DNA of 64,000 bases from Planctomycetaceae bacterium (GTDB lineage Bacteria; Planctomycetota; Phycisphaerae; SM23-33): contig JBDKTA010000004.1 of assembly GCA_039680605.1 (NCBI GenBank), positions 124,001 to 188,000 of the forward strand, written 5' to 3'. The translations under genes were made by a program, and so were the position numbers. Every line of letters begins with the position of its first letter. The first letter of the stretch is position 1. The notes beneath the pieces are model-generated. The model did no database searches and had not been told where the DNA came from. It was given only the letters and a program-made list of their open reading frames with translations. Of the stretch, positions 40,511 through 48,811 are shown piece after piece.

Positions 40511-40601
40511 TATGGAGTGCGGCAGCCTTAGCTGCCGCTTAAGCCGTTGTTTGGCTTGTGAGAAACTTCCAAAGCGGCAGCTACGGCTGCCGCACTCCAT
40601 A
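40511..40601. repeat. TATGGAGTGCGGCAGCC inverted element encoding the GNAT C-terminus
   Basis: Perfect 17-bp terminal inverted repeats TATGGAGTGCGGCAGCC (40511-40527 and 40585-40601) enclose three hairpins: GCGGCAGC-CTTA-GCTGCCGC, AAGCC-GTTGTTT-GGCTT and GCGGCAGC-TACG-GCTGCCGC. The middle loop matches that of the 34251 element. The left unit provides the stop and the whole encodes the last 20 or so residues of the GNAT gene. Confidence 0.9.
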
Positions 40602-41586
40602 TCGTCACGTCCACTCGCTTGTCGCTTCGTCTCGCGGCAGGCAGCAGTCCTGGCATCACCGCCGTCTGCACAAAGCCCGCCTTGGCGAGCACAGCCGCCT
40701 TGGCCGGGCACGGCGAGTCGCTGCAGGCTTCATACCGCTGCGCCGGCGGCAAGGGCAGCGCCGCCAGCAGGTCACCGCCGCGGTCCCAGAAAGCACTGTG
40801 GCAGTATACATCAACGAGCACCGTCCCGGGCCACATCGGGTGCCATCGCCACGCCGCAAAGCCGACCATCGCCCCGCTGGCGACGCTCGCCATCGCCACA
40901 GCCGCCGGCGGCTGATGGTTCGCGCAGCGATCGATCTCCTCCTGCAGCAGCGGCAGAAGTACGCCCTCGGTGAGCTCGCGCCCCATCAGCCGCAGCGGCG
41001 CGCATCGCACGACAGGCGGCTGATCCGCCAGGAACAGCGGCACGGAGGCGACCCACTGCTTCCATCCGAGCGCCTCGATGCGGACCGGCCCCGGCGCGAA
41101 CCAGGCCTCCTCGAACGCCGCCTGCGGCTTGGCATACCACGCCATGTAACCCGAAGGCGGCTCGATGTCCTCGAATCCAAACCGGCGATAGATGTGCCAG
41201 GGCGGCGAGTCGTAGCCGGTCCCCAGGAACATCGCCTGCCCGTCGCGGGCGGCAAAGTCGGCCATCGCCGATTCCATCAGCAGCGAGCTTGCTCCCAGCC
41301 GCCGCCGCGCCGGGTCGGTGTACACGTGCCCGAGCAGCCCCACGCCGCCGACGTCGCAAGTCATGACATTAGCAAACGGCCGGCCGTCTTCGCACAGCAC
41401 AAAGAACCGCGGATTGACCGGCGTCTCGCTCGTGAGCAGCCGCTCATTCTGCCAGTTCCAAACCCCGCCCTTATGCCCCAGCAGCGGCAATATCTTTTTC
41501 GCCCAGCCCTCATCCGGCCCGACAACCACGCCGCGCTCGACCGAGCGCCCGTCTTTGAGCTTCACATTTCCCAGCGATTCAAACAT
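40528..41586 (-). CDS. GNAT-family N-acetyltransferase with repeat-derived C-terminus
   Basis: A 352-aa protein (from ATG 41586; ATG 41595 and 41622 are alternatives without ribosome sites). The N-terminal half is a GNAT domain with the acetyl-CoA loop in VYTDPARRRLGASSLLMESA (about 95-115) and FLGTGYDSPPWHIYRRFGFE. The second half is a separate alpha/beta region, possibly a second degenerate GNAT fold. The substrate is unknown. The final stretch (AAAVAAALEVSHKPNNGLSG) is encoded by the palindrome at 40511-40601, so the ancestral C-terminus has been replaced or extended. Confidence 0.8.
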   Translation of the reverse strand: MFESLGNVKLKDGRSVERGVVVGPDEGWAKKILPLLGHKGGVWNWQNERLLTSETPVNPRFFVLCEDGRPFANVMTCDVGGVGLLGHVYTDPARRRLGASSLLMESAMADFAARDGQAMFLGTGYDSPPWHIYRRFGFEDIEPPSGYMAWYAKPQAAFEEAWFAPGPVRIEALGWKQWVASVPLFLADQPPVVRCAPLRLMGRELTEGVLLPLLQEEIDRCANHQPPAAVAMASVASGAMVGFAAWRWHPMWPGTVLVDVYCHSAFWDRGGDLLAALPLPPAQRYEACSDSPCPAKAAVLAKAGFVQTAVMPGLLPAARRSDKRVDVTIWSAAAVAAALEVSHKPNNGLSGS

Positions 41587-41740
41587 GGGCGGCATTGTGG
41601 CCCAGATAGCCCATCGCGGCAAGGGCTGTCTTTATGGGGTGCGGGGGCAGCGATGCCGCTTTCGATGTTGTTGGGACGGGAAAGATCTTCCCCATGGCAA
41701 GAGCCCAGCCCGAGGCCTCGTTGTTACCGGAGGACCTCTC

Positions 41741-41769
41741 TTCACGCCGGACACGCCGCCGGATAGAAT
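41741..41769 (+). promoter_or_regulatory. Candidate promoter of the sulfatase-apt group
   Basis: TTCACG (41741-41746) and TAGAAT (41764-41769) are 17 bases apart, 55 bases before the sulfatase start. The rest of 41587-41740 holds a GGGAAAGATCTTCCC palindrome (41679-41693) and nothing else clear. Confidence 0.45.
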
Positions 41770-41824
41770 GGGGTTTGCGCCTGAGGCGGCAGGTTGTTCG
41801 GGCGGATGCTCTTGTGGAGTGATA

Positions 41825-43963
41825 ATGAGCGCGACATCGGCAAACGGTCCGGGTGACGGCCTGGGCGAACAGACCCGCCTGCGGCGGGTGGGACGGATGC
41901 TGCTGGACCATCGCCTGCGCGCCATCTGGGTTCTGCTGGTGTTCGGTCTGCTGCTGTTCAGCGGATCGCGCCTGGGGCTGTTCCTGGCGCGGGCGGGGCA
42001 GATCGACCTGCCGCCGGCGACGTGGGCGCATTGTTTCGCCCTGGGGGTGCGCTACGATCTGATGGCGTTGGGGTACGTGCTGCTGCCGCTGGTGCTGGTG
42101 CTCTCGACCGTGCGCGACCAGACGCTCCAGCGCGTCTGGCTGCGCCGCCTGGTGACGGGGTACGTGACGTTCGTGATGGTGCTGGGGGTGTTCGAGGAGA
42201 TCGTCGGCGGGTACGTGTTCCTCTACGAGGGCACCCGACCGGACTGGATGCTCGGCTACCTGCGCCATCCGCGAACCATCGTTTCGCACATCTACAACGA
42301 ATACCCGCTGTGGCTGGTGATCACCTTCACCATCGCGCTGAATTACGCCGTCTACGTCCTCCTGCGCAGGGTGCTGTGGTCCGGGCGGCCACCCGTCAAG
42401 GCCAAGTGGCGCCGCGTAGTCCAGCCGATTGTGCTCTCGGCGCTGTGCCTGCTGGCGGTCCACGGGACATTCACCTTCCAGCCGCTGCGCAAAGGGGCGG
42501 CCTTCATCACCACCAACAACATGGCCTGCCAGTTGACGATGAACAACTTCTTCACCATCGCCGACGCGGCCAAGTACTGGCTCACCGAGGGCAACAGCGA
42601 CTACGACGACTACGCCTATCCGGACCTGGACGAGTCGCGCCGCGTCGTTCGCGAGATGATCTATCAGGAGCACGACGTCCATATCGCCGGACCGACCCTG
42701 TGGCGCCAGACCAGCACCGGTCGGCCGATGCGGCGGCCGAACGTCGTCATGATCATCATGGAAAGCCAGTCCGGCGAAGCCGTCGGGGCTTTCAGCGAAG
42801 AACCCCCCGCCGGCGAGAGCACGGCGGTGCAGAGCTACATCCCCAGCTTCACCCCGCGCATGGACGAGATGTGCCGCCAGGGGCTGTTCTTCGACCGCAT
42901 GTACGCCGTCGGGCACCGCACCGTGCGCGGACTGGTGGGCACGCTCTGCGGCCATCCCGACCTCAAGGGCTCGAGCCTGATGGAACTGCCCCTGGCGCAG
43001 GGCAAGTTCCTCACCCTGCCGCAGATCTTCCGCCAGAGGGGCTACCAGACGATGTTCGTCTACGGCGGCGAAGCCGATTTCGACAATATGCGAGGCTTCT
43101 TCGGCGGACCCGGCGGCATCGATCGCGTCGTCGAACGCCTGCACATGGACCAGACCAAGGTCCCGGGAAACTGGGACGACAACGCCTGGGGCCTGCCCGA
43201 CGAAGTCGCCCTGGACAAAGCCGTCGAGGAGTTCACGCGCCTGGCCGGCGACGCCAAGCCCTTCTTCGGCGCCATCCTGACGATCTCGAACCATGATCCA
43301 TACCGGATCCCGCCCGGGCGCATCCGGGCGCTGCGGGGCAACAGCATCGAGATCCGCCGCCTCAACGCCTATCTCTACGCCGACTGGGCCCTGGGGCGGT
43401 TCTTCGACCAGGCGGCCCAAACCGACTGGTACAAGGACACGCTGTTCGTGCTGGTGGCCGACCACGGGCACCCGCCGCTCAACCAGGCAGTCATGCTCGA
43501 CGTTCCGGGCTTTCGCGTGCCTTGCCTGTTCTACGCTCCAGGCATGCCGGACCTGGTCCCGCGGCGCCGCGTCAGCACGATCTGCAGCCAGGCCGACATC
43601 CCCGTGACGTTGCTGAGTCTCCTCGGCGGCGACTTCGAGCACTGCTTCATGGGGCGCGACATCCTGGCTTTGCGCAAGGACCAGGGCTGGGCGATGATGC
43701 ACCGCGGCAATCCGTGCCTGCTGATGGGCACCGACGCGCTGGTGCTGCCGCCGATGCCTCGCGATCCCAAGTTCCCCCTGACGCTGATGTATCATGTCGA
43801 TGCTGACGGCATGGTCCCCATCGCCCCGGCGGCGACCGATCCGGTCAAACTGGCCCGCATGCAGGAGATGCTGCTGTCGTATTTTGCGGTTGCACGCGAC
43901 GTGTACGTGAGGCAAACTCACCGCTTGCCCGCCGCGCCGACTTCCGGACCGGCCAAACCCTGA
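41825..43963 (+). CDS. LtaS/MdoB-like membrane sulfatase (alkaline-phosphatase superfamily)
   Basis: A 712-aa protein with five N-terminal transmembrane helices (about 25-250) and an extracytoplasmic sulfatase-fold domain. Metal and active-site motifs are [15 protein letters not shown] near 310, VGHRTVRGL with the likely catalytic T366, and [10 protein letters not shown] near 540. In LtaS-type enzymes the threonine attacks phosphatidylglycerol and transfers glycerol phosphate to a glycolipid or glucan. A phosphoglycerol or related head-group transferase role is expected; substrate unknown. GGAG lies six bases before ATG 41825. It is followed 13 bases later by apt. Confidence 0.88.
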   Translation: MSATSANGPGDGLGEQTRLRRVGRMLLDHRLRAIWVLLVFGLLLFSGSRLGLFLARAGQIDLPPATWAHCFALGVRYDLMALGYVLLPLVLVLSTVRDQTLQRVWLRRLVTGYVTFVMVLGVFEEIVGGYVFLYEGTRPDWMLGYLRHPRTIVSHIYNEYPLWLVITFTIALNYAVYVLLRRVLWSGRPPVKAKWRRVVQPIVLSALCLLAVHGTFTFQPLRKGAAFITTNNMACQLTMNNFFTIADAAKYWLTEGNSDYDDYAYPDLDESRRVVREMIYQEHDVHIAGPTLWRQTSTGRPMRRPNVVMIIMESQSGEAVGAFSEEPPAGESTAVQSYIPSFTPRMDEMCRQGLFFDRMYAVGHRTVRGLVGTLCGHPDLKGSSLMELPLAQGKFLTLPQIFRQRGYQTMFVYGGEADFDNMRGFFGGPGGIDRVVERLHMDQTKVPGNWDDNAWGLPDEVALDKAVEEFTRLAGDAKPFFGAILTISNHDPYRIPPGRIRALRGNSIEIRRLNAYLYADWALGRFFDQAAQTDWYKDTLFVLVADHGHPPLNQAVMLDVPGFRVPCLFYAPGMPDLVPRRRVSTICSQADIPVTLLSLLGGDFEHCFMGRDILALRKDQGWAMMHRGNPCLLMGTDALVLPPMPRDPKFPLTLMYHVDADGMVPIAPAATDPVKLARMQEMLLSYFAVARDVYVRQTHRLPAAPTSGPAKP

Positions 43964-43976
43964 GGCAGGAATGCAG

Positions 43977-44501
43977 ATGATCGAACTGGCCAAAGTGATT
44001 CGCGACGTTCCCGATTTCCCAAAGCCCGGGATCATCTTTAAGGACATCACTCCCCTGCTGGCCAGCGCCGAGGCCATGGATCAGTGCATCGGCGATCTGG
44101 TGGCCCCCTTTCGCGACAAGGGCATCCGCGCCGTCGTGGGCATCGAAAGCCGCGGATTCATCTTCGGCGCCGCTGCCGCCTGCCGCCTCGGCGCCGGGTT
44201 CGTCCCCGTCCGAAAGCCCGGAAAGCTCCCGGCCAAGACCCTGAGCATCAGCTACGAACTCGAATACGGAACCGACAGCATCGAGATCCACGCCGACGCC
44301 CTGGTCCCCGGCCAGCGCGTCCTCATGATGGACGACCTGCTGGCCACCGGCGGCACGATGGCCGCCGCCTGCCACCTCGTCGAAAAACTCGGCGCCCAGA
44401 TTGTCGGCGTGGCCTTCGTCGTCGAGTTGTGCTTCCTGCCCGGGCGGGCGAAGCTCGCCGGCCGCGACGTGCATTCCCTGATCAAGGTCGCCGGCGAGTA
44501 A
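43977..44501 (+). CDS. apt: Adenine phosphoribosyltransferase
   Basis: A 174-aa type I phosphoribosyltransferase that salvages adenine to AMP using PRPP. Landmarks are [20 protein letters not shown] at the N-terminus, [10 protein letters not shown] near 55, [11 protein letters not shown] near 80 and the PRPP-binding [14 protein letters not shown] near 118. The ATG at 43977 lies six bases after AGGA and is preferred over ATG 43971, which abuts it. It probably shares a transcript with the sulfatase and mntP. Confidence 0.96.
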   Translation: MIELAKVIRDVPDFPKPGIIFKDITPLLASAEAMDQCIGDLVAPFRDKGIRAVVGIESRGFIFGAAAACRLGAGFVPVRKPGKLPAKTLSISYELEYGTDSIEIHADALVPGQRVLMMDDLLATGGTMAAACHLVEKLGAQIVGVAFVVELCFLPGRAKLAGRDVHSLIKVAGE

Positions 44502-44514
44502 TCGGGGCCTTCCC

Positions 44515-45102
44515 GTGCAGATCTGGGCAATCCTGATGGTGGCCGCCGGATTGGGCATGGACGCGATGAGCGTCTCGATGGCTATCGGCGTGCGCTGGCA
44601 CGGGCGGCGGCAGATCTTCCGCCTGGCCTGGCACATGGGTCTCTTCCAGTTTCTCATGCCCCTGGCGGGCAGCCTGGCGGGCATCAGGCTTGCCGGCGTG
44701 CTGGTCGGCGTCGGCGCGTACATCGCCGCGGCGATGGTGATCGCCCTGGGCGCCAAAATGCTCTACGAAGCCCTCAAGTCCCACCCCGGCGCCGCGGCAG
44801 AAAAAACCGAGCACGCCCTTGAAGGCCGCCACGCAGCCGGCAAAGATCCCACGCGCGGATGGTCGCTGGTGGCTCTATCGGTAGCCACCAGCATCGACGC
44901 GCTGGTGGTGGGCGTCTCGATGGGACTCAAGCAGATCAACGACGTGGTCTGGCCGGCGGTGATCATCGGCCTGGTGGCCGCCCTGATGAGCATGGTCGGC
45001 ACGATGATCGGGCGCCGCATCGGCAAAGCCGTCGGTCGCTACGCCGAAATCGCCGGCGCCCTCGTGCTGATCGTTCTGGGCTGCCTCTTCTTGTGGATCT
45101 GA
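44515..45102 (+). CDS. mntP: Manganese efflux pump MntP
   Basis: A 195-aa, six-helix membrane protein. The two symmetric ion-site motifs are GLGMDAMSVSMAIG (about 11-24, first repeat) and ATSIDALVVGVSMG (about 122-137, second repeat), as in MntP. A Lys/Glu/His-rich loop (about 87-112) connects the halves. It exports Mn2+. Start is GTG 44515, 13 bases after apt. No yybP-ykoY type leader is apparent because the gene lies inside the operon. Confidence 0.92.
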   Translation: MQIWAILMVAAGLGMDAMSVSMAIGVRWHGRRQIFRLAWHMGLFQFLMPLAGSLAGIRLAGVLVGVGAYIAAAMVIALGAKMLYEALKSHPGAAAEKTEHALEGRHAAGKDPTRGWSLVALSVATSIDALVVGVSMGLKQINDVVWPAVIIGLVAALMSMVGTMIGRRIGKAVGRYAEIAGALVLIVLGCLFLWI

Positions 45103-45141
45103 AGACGGGCAATTGCCCCAGAGACAGCTCTGCAAAGTTTC

Positions 45142-46077
45142 TCACGCCACGCCGTCGGGACCGGGCTCTTCGCCCTTGGGGCGGTGCTTCCAGCGGCGAT
45201 GCACCCAAAGGTATTGCTCGGGATAGCGGCGGATGGCGTCTTCGAGCCCGCGCGTGTAGGCCTGCGTGATCCACCGCACCGGGTCGTCCTGGTCGGCCCA
45301 CTGCTCGGGGCGGATCACGCACGAGACGCCGAAGTCGAACGAGAACTCCTCGTTGAGCCGGTGCCCGTACCCGACGATGATCGTGGCCTTGTGGTTGATC
45401 GCCAGCAGGGCGATGGACTTGTACGTGCTGGCCTTGCGGCCGAAGAAGTCGACGAACATGCCCTTTCGCCCGGCGTCCTGGTCGGCGATGAACCCCACCA
45501 CGCCGCCGGCGTCGAGGATGCCGTCGACCTGCTCGGTGGCGCCTCGCTTGTCGAGGATTTTCAGCCCGGTCTTCTCGCGGTAGCCCAGGATGTACTCGTT
45601 GACGTACGGGTTGTCCAGCGAGCGGGCGATGGCGTAGCAGTCGAAGCCCAGCGTCGCCAGCGTGTACCCCAGCACCTCCCAGTTGCCCAGGTGGCCGGTG
45701 ATCAGAATGATCGGCGTGCGGTGCTCGGTGAGGGTGCGGATCTGCTCGGGGTCCTGCAGCAGCTTGACGTACCGGCGCCACGAGGTCGGTTTGATCAACC
45801 GCGTCGTCAGCAGCACCTCCATCCCCAGGTACACCAGGCTCCGCACCGATGCCCGGGCGACCTGCTCGCAGCGCGCCTCGGACCAGTCCGGAAAGCTCAG
45901 CCGCAAGTGCTGCAGCGCCCGGTTGCGGTGCCGCTTGTCCAGGCGATACAGAATGTCGCCCATCAACCGGGCGGTGGCGTAGTTCGCCCGCCAGGAAAAC
46001 ATGTGGACGCCCATGGCAAAAAGCCGCAGTCCCACGTACTGCAGATAATCGAGCATCTTGTTGCGGGGCTTGGCCAT
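45142..46077 (-). CDS. LpxL/HtrB-like lysophospholipid or lipid A acyltransferase
   Basis: A 311-aa inner-membrane acyltransferase. The catalytic HxxxxE is in ITGHLGNWEVLGY (about 125-137), and later family blocks are FIADQDAGRKGMFVDFFGRKA near 193 and YLWVHRRWKHRPKG near 289. Members transfer acyl chains from acyl-ACP to lipid A precursors, so an LPS-containing outer membrane is implied (inference). A TAGAAT (46110-46105) on this strand is a possible -10. Upstream (46129-46165) is an AATTTCCAATTTGG repeat. Confidence 0.9.
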   Translation of the reverse strand: MAKPRNKMLDYLQYVGLRLFAMGVHMFSWRANYATARLMGDILYRLDKRHRNRALQHLRLSFPDWSEARCEQVARASVRSLVYLGMEVLLTTRLIKPTSWRRYVKLLQDPEQIRTLTEHRTPIILITGHLGNWEVLGYTLATLGFDCYAIARSLDNPYVNEYILGYREKTGLKILDKRGATEQVDGILDAGGVVGFIADQDAGRKGMFVDFFGRKASTYKSIALLAINHKATIIVGYGHRLNEEFSFDFGVSCVIRPEQWADQDDPVRWITQAYTRGLEDAIRRYPEQYLWVHRRWKHRPKGEEPGPDGVA

Positions 46078-46128
46078 CGGGCGCGTCCTGATGCAAAGGG
46101 CGGTATTCTACACCATTGCGCGCCGACG

Positions 46129-46165
46129 CGATTTCCAATTTCCAATTTGGAATTTCCAATTGAAA
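46129..46165. repeat. AATTTCCAATTTGGAATTTC AT-rich palindrome
   Basis: A short AT-rich direct and inverted repeat built on AATTTCC and TTCCAATTTGGAA. It lies between the acyltransferase gene and the small ORF and stands out against the GC-rich surroundings. Confidence 0.55.
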
Positions 46166-46214
46166 GACTCCGCCGCGCGGAATAACGCGCCCGTCGGCGG
46201 TCCATGCGTCGCCG

Positions 46215-46301
46215 TCAGAGGGCGCTGACCGTTATGAACGCCACAAACGTCAGCATCCCCGCAACCAGCGCAACAACGACGGCCTGTCGAATATCCTTCA
46301 T
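46215..46301 (-). CDS. 28-aa small membrane protein (smORF)
   Basis: ATG 46301 opens a 28-codon frame: polar start MKDIRQ, then a continuous hydrophobic helix (AVVVALVAGMLTFVAFITVS) and a stop. An unusually strong purine-rich ribosome site (AAGGGGGG) lies five bases upstream and a perfect TATAAT lies at 46355-46350 on the same strand, giving a leader of about 45 bases that also contains a CCCCG/CGGGG hairpin. It would be a single-pass membrane peptide. No family was recognised. The combination of promoter, ribosome site and clean transmembrane segment argues that it is real, but no comparative evidence is available here. Confidence 0.55.
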   Translation of the reverse strand: MKDIRQAVVVALVAGMLTFVAFITVSAL

Positions 46302-46349
46302 TTTGTCCCCCCTTGTGGGCAATGAGCCCGGTCCCCCCGGCGACGGGGA

Positions 46350-46355
46350 ATTATA
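46350..46355 (-). promoter_or_regulatory. -10 element of the small membrane ORF
   Basis: A perfect TATAAT on the minus strand, 49 bases before ATG 46301. No good -35 at 16-18 bases. Confidence 0.5.
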
Positions 46356-46463
46356 CGTGGCAAATCGCGCTGGTTTTGGCCGGCGGCGGTGTGTACCATA
46401 CGCACCCTGATTGAGGCCATTGGTTTCGGCCAGACTCCCCCCTTACAGTGAACAGGTATATCC

Positions 46464-46937
46464 ATGATGACGCGAATGGTTCGACATGCGGGCGTGGCGG
46501 TGCTGATGGCGGCCGCGTGCTGCGGCGGCTGTGCCGGCGAGAAGCTCCAGTCGCTCCAGAACGAGGACCAGTTCCAGTCCAAGGTGCTCGACGCGGACAA
46601 GCCCGTGCTGGTCAACTTCTACAAGACACTGTGCCCGACGTGCATCCTGTTGGAGCCGGAACTGGACAAGCTGTCCGACCAGTACAAGGGGCGCGTGCTG
46701 TTCTTCAAATTCGAGCGGGTGCCCAGCGAGAAAGTTCGCGAGCAGTACGACGCACAGCTTTTCCCCACCGCCATCCTGTTCGTCAACGGCCAGGACGTCA
46801 AACACTTCGTCATGCACTACAACATGGAAGATTACCACAAGGAACTGACGGCCCTGGTGGGCCCGCCGACCGGGGCGACGACGACTCAGCCGGCGTCACA
46901 ACCGGCCAGTGGCCCGGCCAGCGCGCCGGCGAAATAA
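46464..46937 (+). CDS. Thioredoxin-fold lipoprotein with CPTC active site
   Basis: A 157-aa protein with a lipoprotein signal (VLMAAACCGGCAG; lipobox Cys near 20 or 23) and a thioredoxin domain: VLVNFYKTLCPTCILLEPEL (redox motif CPTC near 57-60), FKFERVPSEK and a cis-Pro in LFPTAILFVNG near 100. A Thr/Ser/Pro/Ala-rich tail ends it. It probably handles thiol-disulfide exchange outside the cytoplasmic membrane. CPTC differs from the usual CGPC and is less reducing in known cases. The gene precedes the radical SAM gene by 180 bases. Confidence 0.85.
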   Translation: MMTRMVRHAGVAVLMAAACCGGCAGEKLQSLQNEDQFQSKVLDADKPVLVNFYKTLCPTCILLEPELDKLSDQYKGRVLFFKFERVPSEKVREQYDAQLFPTAILFVNGQDVKHFVMHYNMEDYHKELTALVGPPTGATTTQPASQPASGPASAPAK

Positions 46938-46939
46938 CA

Positions 46940-47016
46940 CCATTGCCACAGAGATCACAGAGAGAAAAGACGATGTTCGCGATCCCTCCGTGTGGTCTTT
47001 GTGATGTCAGTGGCAA
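46940..47016. repeat. GCCACAGAGATCACAGAGAG inverted element
   Basis: The left arm ATTGCCACAGAGATCACAGA (46940-46959) is inverted relative to TCTTTGTGATGTCAGTGGCAA (46994-47014). It is a diverged small member of the CGCAGAGG/CACAGAGG repeat group, located between the thioredoxin and radical SAM genes. Confidence 0.65.
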
Positions 47017-47080
47017 AGTTTTTCCGGCCGACCGCGCGGGTTCTTGGACCAAACTTGTGGACTATCTCGACGACGTTTTC

Positions 47081-47086
47081 TATAAT
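47081..47086 (+). promoter_or_regulatory. -10 element of the radical SAM gene
   Basis: TATAAT, 33 bases upstream of ATG 47119. The nearest -35-like sequence (TTGTGG, 47055-47060) is 20 bases away, so the promoter call is moderate. Confidence 0.5.
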
Positions 47087-47118
47087 GGCCGGAGTTCTAG
47101 AGAAGGAGAGGTGTGCTG

Positions 47119-48681
47119 ATGGCGTTTGTGAATCCGGGAATCTGTAACAAGTGCGCCAAGCGCGTTCCGGCCGAGTTCTTCACCCGCAACGGGCAGAAGT
47201 GGATCCGCAAGGACTGCCCCGACTGCGGGGCCACCGAGTCGCTCGTCAGCACCGACGCGGCTGTCTGGCAGGCCAAACGCGATATGTGGCAGTACGTCCC
47301 ACAAGACAAGACCGCCTGCTCGCTGCACTGCGACAAGTGCAAGGTCGACCACAAGCCCGGCATGGTCTTTCTCGATGTGACCAACCGCTGCAACATGAAC
47401 TGCCCCATCTGCATCGCCACCATCAAGGGCATGGGCTTCGAGTTCACCCCGCCGCTGGAATACTTCGACAAGATTTTCGCCGAGATCAGCACCTGGAACC
47501 CCGTGCCGATGGTCGAGCTCTTCGGCGGCGAGCCCACCATGCGCGAGGACCTGCTCGACATCATCGGCCTGGGGCGAAAGTACGGCCTCAAGCCCCGCGT
47601 CGTCACCAACGGTCTCAAGCTGGCCAACGAGGAATACTGCAAGAAGCTCTGTGAATCCGGCGTGCGAATGCGTTTCGCCTTCGACGGACGCAACGCCGAC
47701 ATCTACGAAAAGCTGCGCCACAATCGCGCGGCGTACGACCTCAAGCTCAAGGCCATCGAGAACCTCAAGAAGTACAGCCGCCGCAAGCACGCAATGATCT
47801 CGTGCGCGGCGTACGGGTTCAACGACCAGTACATGCCCGACCTGATCCAGTACGTGCATGACAACCGCGACCTGTTCTCGGAAATGGGCATCATCCCCCT
47901 GACGGAGAACTGGGAGCCCGGCGCGTTCCAGGCCGGCACGCATACGACCATGGAAGACGTCGAGAAGATGGTCAAGGAATCCGTCCCCGGCGGCGATGTC
48001 GAGTTCGTCCCGGCCGGGCTGTCCTACGCCATGCGCAAACCGCGATCGTTTTTCCGCAAGAACACCCGCAGCGAGACGCTGCTGCTGGCCGGCGTACACC
48101 CCAACTGCGAGTCGATCACGCTGCTGGTGTCCGACGGCAAGTGCTTCCGCAGCGTCAATCACTACCTCAAGAAGAAGTTCAGCGTCGCCACCGTCGAGTT
48201 CCTGACGATGATGAAGGCCATCGAGCCCAAGCTCAATGCCCTCGACCCGGCCAAATTCTTCCCGCGCATGCGAGGGCGGTGGCTGCTGATCCGCACCTTC
48301 ACGCCGTGGGTCTTCAAGACCGTCAGCTTCAAACGCCTGCTCGAGGGCAAGCCGGTCCGCAACCTCTTCAAGATGGTCGGCCACCAGATCAGCCGCATGT
48401 TCTCCAAGGATGATCCGTGGAACCGCCGACGCCCGCGCCGCATCCTGCGACTGGCCATGCTGCCCTTCGAGGAAGTCCACTCCGTCGATGGCGCCCGCAT
48501 GGAGCAGTGCAAGGCCGTCTTCGGCTACGTGGACACCGCCGACGACAAGGTCAAGAGCATCCAGGCCTGCATGTGGTACCCCTACCGCAACAAGCTGCTG
48601 GAGAATATCTCCAAGAAGTACGGCATCGTCGGCAAGAAACCCGCCGACGCGCAACTGCCCCTGGCCCCGCCGCAGCAGTAA
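47119..48681 (+). CDS. Radical SAM protein resembling MJ0619/tetraether synthase (Tes) family
   Basis: A 520-aa radical SAM enzyme. The N-terminal metal-binding segment has Cys pairs C9/C12 and C33/C36, then CSLHCDKCKVDH (67-78). The canonical cluster is CNMNCPIC (C91, C95, C98) followed by VELFGGEPTMRED near 132. This order matches the MJ0619-like family that includes archaeal tetraether synthase and pterin dimethyltransferase. A long C-terminal region ends with more Cys and aromatic residues. The product is not known; a role in lipid coupling or methylation is possible. ATG 47119 lies ten bases after GGAG. A good terminator follows. Confidence 0.72.
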   Translation: MAFVNPGICNKCAKRVPAEFFTRNGQKWIRKDCPDCGATESLVSTDAAVWQAKRDMWQYVPQDKTACSLHCDKCKVDHKPGMVFLDVTNRCNMNCPICIATIKGMGFEFTPPLEYFDKIFAEISTWNPVPMVELFGGEPTMREDLLDIIGLGRKYGLKPRVVTNGLKLANEEYCKKLCESGVRMRFAFDGRNADIYEKLRHNRAAYDLKLKAIENLKKYSRRKHAMISCAAYGFNDQYMPDLIQYVHDNRDLFSEMGIIPLTENWEPGAFQAGTHTTMEDVEKMVKESVPGGDVEFVPAGLSYAMRKPRSFFRKNTRSETLLLAGVHPNCESITLLVSDGKCFRSVNHYLKKKFSVATVEFLTMMKAIEPKLNALDPAKFFPRMRGRWLLIRTFTPWVFKTVSFKRLLEGKPVRNLFKMVGHQISRMFSKDDPWNRRRPRRILRLAMLPFEEVHSVDGARMEQCKAVFGYVDTADDKVKSIQACMWYPYRNKLLENISKKYGIVGKKPADAQLPLAPPQQ

Positions 48682-48700
48682 CCGGTAGCCTGTATGGAAC

Positions 48701-48732
48701 AAAAGGGACGGTCTTCCGAGGCCGTCCCTTTT
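48701..48732 (+). terminator. Terminator of the radical SAM gene
   Basis: AAAAGGGACGG (48701-48711) pairs with CCGTCCCTTTT (48722-48732) in a perfect 11-bp stem. Both strands carry a T-run, so it can also stop the convergent membrane-protein transcript. Confidence 0.85.
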
Positions 48733-48811
48733 CCTATTAGCCTCTGAGGTCGCTGAGGAGAGCAATGGGTGGGTACGCGCCACTTGTGCTGATGTTCTAT
48801 ATCGCCCGCAT

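Noticed and set aside
47044-47086. Full sigma-70 promoter (TTGGAC with TATAAT) before the radical SAM gene
   Set aside because: The spacing is 31 bases, far too long. Only the -10 is kept as a feature.
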